From positions 1 to 32,081 of the forward strand of contig CASFJL010000017.1 of assembly GCA_949295005.1 (NCBI GenBank): a stretch of 32,081 nt of DNA. Reading direction: 5' to 3'. A program made the position numbers and the translations under genes. The notes under the pieces were generated by a model. That model saw nothing but the letters and a program-made list of their open reading frames with translations. It did no database searches and was not told the origin of the DNA. Positions 27,444 through 32,081 of this stretch are shown here, in pieces (within the stretch, counting starts at the first letter, position 1; every line of letters begins with the position of its first letter). Origin of the DNA: an uncultured Pseudomonadota bacterium (GTDB lineage: Bacteria > Pseudomonadota > Alphaproteobacteria > RF32 > CAG-239).

Positions 27444-27941
27444 ATGAAATTTGCCATTATTTATTATAGTTTGAGCGGTCATACCAAAGAGATGGGCGAA
27501 GTTATTGCTGAAGGAATAAGAAAACAAGGCGGCGAGGCACGTCTTTTTTCCATTACCGAAGATATGGACAAAGAATATATCAATGCTTGTGATGCTGTTA
27601 TCTTTGGCACGCCGACATATTTGGCAAGCACTTGTTGGCAAATCAAAAAATGGTTGGAAGAAGATAGCCGTCATTTAAAATTGGCTGGCAAATTGGCAGG
27701 TGTTTATGCCACCGCACACTATGCCCAAGGTGGCGGAGATATTGCCATTATGACCATTATCGGACATTTATTGGTTAAAGGCATGTTGGTTTATTCCGGC
27801 GGTGCAAGTTTGGGACAACCTTTCATTCACTTAGGCCCTGTGGCTTTAGATGCGGTTGAAGGACATTATGAAAAAAGCAAGGAGATGTTTGAAATCTTTG
27901 GCGAGAGAATGGCGCAAAAAGCCAAAGAATTATTTGCTTAA
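27444..27941 (+). CDS. Flavodoxin-fold protein (WrbA/NAD(P)H:quinone reductase-like)
   Basis: The start KFAIIYYSLSGHTKEMGEVIAEG is a flavodoxin FMN phosphate loop (SLSGHT). AVIFGTPTYLASTCWQIKKWLEE is the second FMN loop, and GVYATAHYAQGGGD, with the glycine-rich turn, is the third, as in WrbA-like enzymes. At 165 residues it is shorter than WrbA (about 200) and the exact substrate is open; FMN binding and redox use are inferred. The ribosome binding site (CCGGAGGG) is one of the strongest in the window. A porin gene with its own promoter follows. Confidence 0.85.
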   Translation: MKFAIIYYSLSGHTKEMGEVIAEGIRKQGGEARLFSITEDMDKEYINACDAVIFGTPTYLASTCWQIKKWLEEDSRHLKLAGKLAGVYATAHYAQGGGDIAIMTIIGHLLVKGMLVYSGGASLGQPFIHLGPVALDAVEGHYEKSKEMFEIFGERMAQKAKELFA

Positions 27942-27954
27942 AGCCTAATTTTGG

Positions 27955-27982
27955 TTGACTTGTAAAAGTGCTTCGTTCTAAA
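27955..27982 (+). promoter_or_regulatory. Promoter of the porin gene
   Basis: TTGACT (27955-27960) and TCTAAA (27977-27982) are 16 bases apart and start a leader of about 25 bases before the porin ATG. No terminator separates it from the gene upstream. Confidence 0.55.
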
Positions 27983-28012
27983 CTGAACAAAAAATTTTTT
28001 AAGGTAAAAACA

Positions 28013-29128
28013 ATGTCTTTAAAGTTCAAATTTGCTTTTATTGCTGCTTTGTTGAGCAGCTCAGCCGCTTTTGCCGGAGAATGGCAAACCGGCATGGAAG
28101 GAAACGCCACCGGTTTGTTTGGTTATACCAACCCTTCAAGCCGCTATGATGAGCAAAATAGCCATAATAACGGAATGGGCGATGCCAAATTGAGCGCCTA
28201 TGCCAAATATTTGTTTGGTGCTGACTGGGAAGCAGGGATTTATGCTGACTTAATGCTTGGCATTGACCATGAGCTGGAAGACTATAACCAAGGCAAATGG
28301 GGTGAAGAAGTTTATGGCATTGTTGATAGCTCTTACGGTCGTTTGATGATAGGTCAAACTTGGAATGTAGCGGCGCAATTTCATACCGGCGCACCCGATG
28401 CCGGACCTTTGGGCATAGAAAACAGTGATATTGTTGACTTTATCTCCAACCCCAACTGGCAAAGAAAAGGCAGCGATGCACGTTTTGCCACATTGAACAC
28501 CACATATATTAATACCGATGGTGTGGCGCCAAAAATAAGCTATATCACGCCCGAATATTATGGGACAATGTTAGGTTTTACCTATGTGCCGGAAACCTAT
28601 AACCGCCGTGGTTTGGTGAGCAAATCCGCTGATTATGAGGACAAAGGCGGCTATGTTGTCAGTTTGTATAACTATTTAGACTTTGATATTTTCAATTTGA
28701 CCACCACTTTGGGCTATGCTGATTTTATTGATAATGACCAAGAATATTCTGCCGGCATGAGCTTATCTCATGGCAACTGGACATTAGGCGGCGGTTGGCG
28801 CATGACTGAGGCTGATGATAAAAACCCCGTTTCAGCTAATGCAGATATGCCGGAGTTCTTTGACGGTTATCGTGAAGGCTATGCTTGGAACGTGGGCTTG
28901 GGTTATGAAATCGGACCATATAAAACCTCTTTGTCATATTTTGAATCTCACGCCAAAGAGAGCAATAATGAAGATAAAATTTTGATGTTCTCTAACCGTT
29001 ATCAGGTTAATAAAAACTTGGATGTATATTTGAGCGCCGCTAAGGTAGATTTCCGTGGTCAAAACCGTGAGCTGATACAAAATAACAAAGGCTATGCAAT
29101 TGTCAGTGGCTTGAGTATAAATTTTTAG
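28013..29128 (+). CDS. Outer-membrane porin
   Basis: A signal peptide (MSLKFKFAFIAALLSSSAAFA, about 21 residues) is followed by a beta-barrel protein of about 350 residues with alternating polar and aromatic strands (GEWQTGMEGNATGLFGYT, YAKYLFGADWEAGIYADLML) and a C-terminal Phe (SGLSINF), the signal for barrel assembly. It resembles general Gram-negative porins, and DAGPLGIEN lies in a likely constriction loop. The ATG at 28013 has AAGG before it; the frame extends upstream to a GTG without support. The regulator gene starts nine bases after its stop. Confidence 0.87.
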   Translation: MSLKFKFAFIAALLSSSAAFAGEWQTGMEGNATGLFGYTNPSSRYDEQNSHNNGMGDAKLSAYAKYLFGADWEAGIYADLMLGIDHELEDYNQGKWGEEVYGIVDSSYGRLMIGQTWNVAAQFHTGAPDAGPLGIENSDIVDFISNPNWQRKGSDARFATLNTTYINTDGVAPKISYITPEYYGTMLGFTYVPETYNRRGLVSKSADYEDKGGYVVSLYNYLDFDIFNLTTTLGYADFIDNDQEYSAGMSLSHGNWTLGGGWRMTEADDKNPVSANADMPEFFDGYREGYAWNVGLGYEIGPYKTSLSYFESHAKESNNEDKILMFSNRYQVNKNLDVYLSAAKVDFRGQNRELIQNNKGYAIVSGLSINF

Positions 29129-29137
29129 GAGAAGAAA

Positions 29138-29767
29138 ATGCCCAATATTTTATTTTTGACCTCAAATAAAGATTTTTATGAAGATTTAAGCGGACAAATA
29201 GCCTTATATGCCAAAGATTTTCAGGTTATAGAAAATATGGATTCTTCTCTAGCCATAGATTTAATAATTTTAGATGAAAATCGCCAACAAATAAATTCTC
29301 TCAGACAACAGCACCCCAAAGCGCCAATCATTTTGCTGCAAAAACAAAAAGATGCAAACATACAAGAATCAGTTTTAAATAGCATAATTTATAAACCCTT
29401 GTCTTTAGAAAATTTACTTAACCAAATACGCTCAAAACTTGTTTTGTTGGATAATTCAACAGATGGATATTTATATTTTAATCAATATGAACTCCGACCA
29501 TTAGATAAAGAAATTTATAATGAGCGCAATGGAGAGACTATAAAGCTGACGGAAAAAGAAGTGGCAATCATCAAGTTTTTATATAAAAACAAAGATAAGA
29601 TTGTTTCTAAAAATGATCTGTTGCAAGAAGTATGGGGTTATAGTCCCGATGTCAGCACGCATACGATTGAAACCCATATTTACCGCCTGCGCCAAAAGGT
29701 GGAACATGAAGATACTTCCGCGCAACTGATTGTCACCGAAGACGGCGGATATAAGCTGATTTTGTAA
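29138..29767 (+). CDS. Atypical OmpR/PhoB-type response regulator
   Basis: The C-terminal half (about 110-209) is a complete winged-helix domain: LTEKEVAIIKFLYKNKDKIVSKNDLL, then STHTIETHIYRLRQKVE and the wing TEDGGYKLIL. The N-terminal receiver is degenerate: the acidic pair expected after the first strand is replaced (FLTSNKDF), although an Asp at the phosphorylation position (LIILDENR) and the conserved Lys (IIYKPLS) remain. It may therefore act without normal phosphorylation. No histidine kinase is adjacent. It sits nine bases after the porin with a strong GGAGAAG site, so it is very likely co-transcribed with it. Confidence 0.88.
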   Translation: MPNILFLTSNKDFYEDLSGQIALYAKDFQVIENMDSSLAIDLIILDENRQQINSLRQQHPKAPIILLQKQKDANIQESVLNSIIYKPLSLENLLNQIRSKLVLLDNSTDGYLYFNQYELRPLDKEIYNERNGETIKLTEKEVAIIKFLYKNKDKIVSKNDLLQEVWGYSPDVSTHTIETHIYRLRQKVEHEDTSAQLIVTEDGGYKLIL

Positions 29768-29779
29768 AGGAAAAAATAA

Positions 29780-30628
29780 ATGATAATGAAAAATGATATT
29801 AAATTATTTGAACAAAACAAAATCAGGTCAGTTTATGATGAAGAAAAAGATATTTGGTATTTTTCCATTGTTGATGTCCTTGCTATTTTGATAGAAAAAG
29901 ATTATCAAAGCGCGCGAAAATATTGGAACAAATTGTCGGAACGCCTCAGAAATGAAGGTGCAGAGCAACTGGTGACAAATTGTCACCGGTTGAAATTGGA
30001 AGCAGCCGATGGAAAAATGCGTTTAACAGATGTTGCTACGGCAGAAGAAATGTTGCGTATAGTTCAATCTGTTCCCAGCACTAAAGCCGAGCCGATAAAA
30101 CAGTGGTTAGCGCGTGTTGGCTATGAGCGCATGAAAGAAACAGCAGACCCATCATTAAGCCTTGACCGAGCTCGAGAAAATTGGCAAAAACTCGGTCATT
30201 CAGATAAATGGATTCAACAACGCATGATGGGGCAAGAAACCCGCAATAAATTAACAGATTATTGGAAAGAGCATGAAATAACTAAAGAGGAAGAATATGC
30301 CATTTTAACCAATATAATCCATCAAGAATGGACAGGTTTGTCGGTTAAAGAACACAAACAGTTAAAAGGTTTAAAATCACAAAATTTAAGAGACCATATG
30401 AGTGAGGCTGAACTCATTTTTACGGCTTTAGCAGAATTATCAACCAGACAAGTTGCCGAACATACCAATGCCACGGGAATGAAAGAAAATAAACAGGCAG
30501 CCAAAATCGGAGGCAGTATTTCCAAACGCGCTAAAGAAGATTTTGAAGAACGTACAGGTCAAAAGGTTGTAACCGATGAAAACTATCTGCCTCCATCTCA
30601 AAAACAAAAGCAAATACAGAATAAATAA
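29780..30628 (+). CDS. BRO-N domain protein with DinD-like C-terminus
   Basis: The N-terminal part (IRSVYDEEKDIWYFSIVDV to about residue 110) matches the BRO-N domain of phage antirepressors. The C-terminal half (SVKEHKQLKGLKSQNLRDHM, then SEAELIFTALAE and NATGMKENKQAAKIGG) follows the pattern of the DNA-damage-inducible protein DinD. It has 282 residues and a basic, Gln/Lys-rich end. Its job is unknown; antirepressors counter LexA/CI-like repressors. It starts 12 bases after the regulator gene with AAGGA before the ATG and could belong to the same transcript. Such genes are common in prophages and islands, but no phage genes are nearby. Confidence 0.8.
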   Translation: MIMKNDIKLFEQNKIRSVYDEEKDIWYFSIVDVLAILIEKDYQSARKYWNKLSERLRNEGAEQLVTNCHRLKLEAADGKMRLTDVATAEEMLRIVQSVPSTKAEPIKQWLARVGYERMKETADPSLSLDRARENWQKLGHSDKWIQQRMMGQETRNKLTDYWKEHEITKEEEYAILTNIIHQEWTGLSVKEHKQLKGLKSQNLRDHMSEAELIFTALAELSTRQVAEHTNATGMKENKQAAKIGGSISKRAKEDFEERTGQKVVTDENYLPPSQKQKQIQNK

Positions 30629-30632
30629 TCTC

Positions 30633-30660
30633 AAAAAAGGCGGAGTTTTCTCCGCCTTAA
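30633..30660. terminator. Terminator between the BRO-N gene and the lipoprotein gene
   Basis: AAGGCGGAG and CTCCGCCTT pair perfectly around a TTTT loop. The minus strand continues with six Ts, ideal for the lipoprotein gene. The plus strand is followed by TTAAATTC, so it ends the plus-strand gene less well. Confidence 0.8.
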
Positions 30661-30662
30661 AT

Positions 30663-31079
30663 TCATTTTTCAGGATATAAATTCAAATTAACTTCTTCAT
30701 CTAAATAATACATATCTCCGGTCAAAGGGTCTATAATCAGATAGCCGATTAACCCGCCGATGAGGATATTTCCGGCATAATACCAACCGCTCACATGCCA
30801 ATCTATAATGGTGGTTTGGGTCTTATATCCGTCTTTGGAGGCAACCACGGTATATTTTTGCGGGTTGAAATAACCACCGGCGGCAGTTTTGAGGTTGATT
30901 GTGGTTGGAGTTTGTCCTTCAAAAACACTTTGCCCGTGCTTATCCAGAATTTTGATATCCACTTTTTCCAAATTAGCTTTGATAGGAATAGTTTGCGAGT
31001 TCTCACGCATAACCGTGGCGCAAGAAGCAAGTATTGCGGTAACAATACCGCAGAAAAATAAATAAAACAGTTTTTTCAT
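30663..31079 (-). CDS. Small lipoprotein with Gly-rich C-terminal segment
   Basis: The N-terminus is a lipoprotein signal with lipobox LASC (Cys20). A strand-rich middle part (IPIKANLEKVDIKILDKHGQ, YTVVASKDGYKT) looks like a PEGA-type surface domain. It ends with WYYAGNILIGGLIGYLIIDP and LTGDMYYL, a pattern I recall from uncharacterised lipoproteins of many Gram-negative bacteria. It has 138 residues and a modest ribosome binding site (AAAGGA). It follows a 6S-like RNA whose terminator ends 25 bases before its ATG, so it should have its own start of transcription or depend on read-through. The function is unknown. Confidence 0.8.
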   Translation of the reverse strand: MKKLFYLFFCGIVTAILASCATVMRENSQTIPIKANLEKVDIKILDKHGQSVFEGQTPTTINLKTAAGGYFNPQKYTVVASKDGYKTQTTIIDWHVSGWYYAGNILIGGLIGYLIIDPLTGDMYYLDEEVNLNLYPEK

Positions 31080-31103
31080 CAGAACATCCTTTGTTGACTA
31101 GAT

Positions 31104-31130
31104 AAAACAAAACCCACCGAAAAAGGTGGG
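31104..31130 (-). terminator. Intrinsic terminator of the 6S-like RNA
   Basis: On the minus strand CCCACC, a six-base loop TTTTTC and GGTGGG are followed by TTTTGTTTT. This ends the RNA 25 bases before the lipoprotein ATG. Confidence 0.8.
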
Positions 31131-31296
31131 CGGATGTTCAGAAACCGTTGAATGTTACGGCTCGGCCTATTCGGCATAGCCTTATTTAGCCGACATCCGT
31201 CCATGACGAAGTCGGCATAAATATTTGAAGTCGCTATGCTAAACGACTACATTCACAAGGGTTTCTGAAGCCCTAACGCTCATCTCTAAGCGTCAA
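31104..31296 (-). ncRNA. Rod-shaped structured RNA, candidate 6S RNA
   Basis: The element has a promoter and a terminator and is about 190 nt long. Its main part folds as one long rod: 31260-31269 with 31137-31146, 31250-31255 with 31149-31154, then a large central bubble (10 and 19 bases), then 31233-31239 with 31174-31180, 31218-31223 with 31183-31188, and 31211-31216 with 31189-31194 under an apical hairpin. The 3' side of the bubble can form a small GGC/GCC hairpin. A closing stem, central bubble and bulged terminal stem is the 6S RNA plan, which mimics an open promoter to bind RNA polymerase. An extra 5' hairpin (31275-31293) is less usual. No sequence match was made. Confidence 0.5.
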
Positions 31297-31302
31297 CAAA
31301 AG

Positions 31303-31330
31303 ATTATAAGGGAAATACAAAAAAGTAAAG
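31303..31330 (-). promoter_or_regulatory. Promoter of the 6S-like RNA
   Basis: A perfect TATAAT (31308-31303) is preceded after 16 bases by CTTTAC (31330-31325). It begins five bases after the toxin gene and would start the RNA near 31296. Confidence 0.6.
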
Positions 31331-31334
31331 TTTT

Positions 31335-31772
31335 TTATTTTAAGCCGAGTTCTTTATGAAAATATTTCAAACTGCAATACTCAAGCAAAGAATTATCATC
31401 TATATTATTTTCATAGCGTTTTTTATATATTTTGATAAAAGTTTTAACTTTTTGCGTAACAACATATTCTTTGCCCAAGAAAAAACGATAATCTTCACGA
31501 CGAATTGTTGGTGTTGTGACGGAATTAATATATTTGTTTCTGTTTTCATCAGAAATAACAACAGCTTTTGTAAAGTCAAGTCCTCCGTTTGTATTGGGGA
31601 CGCGCATAACATATCTATTATATTTATTAAAATTAGAACGCAAAGGAACGGCAACCAAAATATTATCAATCTCACAAACAGAAAAACAATAAGGACGTTT
31701 GTCCTTAATCAAAATTTGTTCACATTCGGCATAGTCTGCATAAAATTGTTCTGTAAGAAAATGAAATTTCAT
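31335..31772 (-). CDS. Type III toxin-antitoxin toxin, TenpN/ToxN-like endoribonuclease
   Basis: The 145-residue protein starts MKFHFLTEQFYADYAE and carries three motifs I recall from TenpN toxins: VAVPLRSN (41-47), GLDFTKAVVI (64-73) and the end FHKELGL (138-144). ToxN, CptN and TenpN are small endoribonucleases that cut RNA at A-rich sites and are held inactive by repeated RNA pseudoknots. Upstream are exactly those parts: promoter, two pseudoknot repeats and a terminator whose leakage sets toxin level. The start has a weak AGG site, consistent with low expression. The family call is by memory; the operon layout is strong independent support. Confidence 0.82.
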   Translation of the reverse strand: MKFHFLTEQFYADYAECEQILIKDKRPYCFSVCEIDNILVAVPLRSNFNKYNRYVMRVPNTNGGLDFTKAVVISDENRNKYINSVTTPTIRREDYRFFLGKEYVVTQKVKTFIKIYKKRYENNIDDNSLLEYCSLKYFHKELGLK

Positions 31773-31783
31773 AAAAAATACCT

Positions 31784-31814
31784 AAAAAAATCAATACCCC
31801 TAAAAGGGGTATTG
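31784..31814 (-). terminator. Terminator between antitoxin RNA repeats and toxin gene
   Basis: CAATACCCC pairs perfectly with GGGGTATTG around a TTTTA loop and is followed by A and seven Ts. In type III systems this element lets most transcripts stop after the antitoxin RNA and a few continue into the toxin. Confidence 0.9.
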
Positions 31815-31829
31815 AATGTAGTAGTAAAT

Positions 31830-31931
31830 CTGTTTGAGCTTTTTTTATATTATCCTGCTCGCGGCTCTGCGAGCATTACTCTGTTTGAGCTTTTTTTATA
31901 TTATCCTGCTCGCGGCTCTACGAGCATTACT
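31830..31931 (-). repeat. Two tandem 51-nt repeats of the antitoxin RNA
   Basis: Copy one is 31881-31931 in transcript order and copy two is 31830-31880. They are identical except for one base (31920 versus 31869), which turns a G-C pair into a G-U pair in the hairpin and so keeps the fold. There are no spacers between them. Confidence 0.97.
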
Positions 31932-31941
31932 ACATATAGCA

Positions 31942-31970
31942 TATATAACATAAAAAAAGAAAAAAGTCAA
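31942..31970 (-). promoter_or_regulatory. Promoter of the type III toxin-antitoxin operon
   Basis: TTGACT (31970-31965) and TATATA (31947-31942) are 17 bases apart, close to the housekeeping consensus. It drives the antitoxin RNA, as expected for a system that needs excess antitoxin. It lies 16 bases from the putative insertion-sequence end. Confidence 0.75.
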
Positions 31971-31985
31971 TATAACTTTAATTCT

Positions 31986-32081
31986 TGTCATAGCAAAGTT
32001 AAAATGTTACAGATTCGCCAAAGTTAAAATGTTACACTAAAATATTCTCCAGAAAAGGAGAAGCACATGAAAATAGGAATA
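31986..32081 (+). mobile_element. Putative left end of an IS21-like insertion sequence, cut by the window edge
   Basis: The stretch begins with TGTCA and holds two exact 18-nt direct repeats, CAAAGTTAAAATGTTACA, at 31994-32011 and 32019-32036, then a gene start with a good ribosome binding site. IS21-family ends start with TG and carry several copies of a short repeat that binds the transposase. Only 96 bases are visible, so this rests on the repeat pattern and position. A regulated chromosomal promoter with two operator sites is the alternative. Confidence 0.45.
32067..32081 (+). CDS. First five codons of a gene, possibly an IS21-type transposase (istA)
   Basis: An ATG at 32067 follows AAAAGGAG at a spacing of six bases and reads MKIGI up to the window edge. 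The twin repeats before it suggest that it is a transposase gene, but five residues identify nothing. Confidence 0.5.

Larger units (their letters stand above)
31784..31935 (-). ncRNA. Type III antitoxin RNA with two pseudoknot repeats
   Basis: The RNA should start near 31935 and end in the terminator at 31784-31814. It holds two full 51-nt repeats. In each, GCTCGC (or GCTCGT) pairs with GCGAGC to make a six-bp hairpin with loop AGAGCC; the loop GAGC can pair with GCTC 17 bases downstream, after an A-rich stretch, giving an H-type pseudoknot. This is the fold of ToxI, CptI and TenpI antitoxins, which are cut by their toxin into single repeats and bind it. The bases just before and after the repeats (31928-31935 and 31816-31823) are also complementary. 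The exact ends are inferred. Confidence 0.8.

Noticed and set aside
29780..30628. Prophage remnant on the basis of the BRO-N protein
   Set aside because: No integrase, structural, lysis or attachment-site sequence was seen nearby, and the gene sits in a tight run with a porin and a regulator.
31104..31296. tmRNA, RNase P RNA or a known riboswitch
   Set aside because: No tRNA-like ends or tag frame, none of the conserved RNase P bases, and no cobalamin, TPP, FMN or glycine signature; the rod with central bubble fits 6S RNA better.
31830..31931. Tandem repeats as a CRISPR array
   Set aside because: Only two copies occur, they are directly adjacent with no spacers, and they have pseudoknot pairing, a promoter, a terminator and a toxin-like gene behind them.
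31356..32027. Plus-strand frame of 223 codons opposite the toxin gene and the repeats
   Set aside because: It runs antisense through the toxin, terminator and repeats, has a duplicated peptide only because the DNA is repeated, and lacks a ribosome binding site. The minus-strand reading explains all elements.

Overview
The window is chromosomal DNA of an AT-rich Gram-negative bacterium, most likely an alphaproteobacterium. The evidence is an IalB-family secreted protein, a gpmI-envC-ctpA-DUF610-rppH gene order that I associate with Alphaproteobacteria, an LppC/rsmI/yraN cluster, a porin, and low-GC codon use. The exact lineage is inference; a gut- or host-associated low-GC alphaproteobacterium would fit. 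Most genes are housekeeping genes with intact catalytic motifs.

Layout. 1-574: start of an unknown minus-strand gene, a compact terminator-ended RNA on the plus strand, and a composite palindromic repeat. 575-3357: SRP RNA (ffs), dnaX, ybaB and recR on the minus strand; dnaX carries two long A tracts that look like a slippage site for a short gamma form. 3387-6125: an LppC-type lipoprotein diverging from rsmI-yraN. 6122-9072: a CCA-adding enzyme, an IalB-like secreted protein and rlmN. 9071-15701: a hypothetical gene, then a tight minus-strand operon gpmI-envC-ctpA-DUF610-rppH, and a 44-residue membrane protein ORF beside mrcA. 15722-20644: mrcA (class A PBP), a small ribbon-helix-helix protein and polA. 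20656-24139: a 1140-residue protein with an archaemetzincin-like zinc site and its own good promoter. 24291-27341: gyrB and a hypothetical gene. 27444-30660: a flavodoxin-like protein, then a porin, an atypical OmpR-type regulator and a BRO-N/DinD-like protein in one close run. 30663-31330: a lipoprotein gene and a 6S-like rod-shaped RNA.

The most interesting locus is 31335-31970 (minus strand). It has a strong promoter, two 51-nt tandem repeats that each can fold as an H-type pseudoknot, a perfect intrinsic terminator, and then a 145-residue protein with TenpN/ToxN-like motifs. This is the architecture of a type III (RNA antitoxin/protein toxin) toxin-antitoxin system. It abuts what looks like the left end of an IS21-like insertion sequence at the right edge of the window, which would fit horizontal arrival.

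Functionally, the window groups replication and repair (dnaX, recR, polA, gyrB), cell-wall growth and division (mrcA, LppC, envC, ctpA, DUF610), RNA metabolism (cca, rlmN, rsmI, rppH, ffs), and an accessory right end with regulation and defence-type genes. All functional calls rest on motif recognition by eye; no database search was run.
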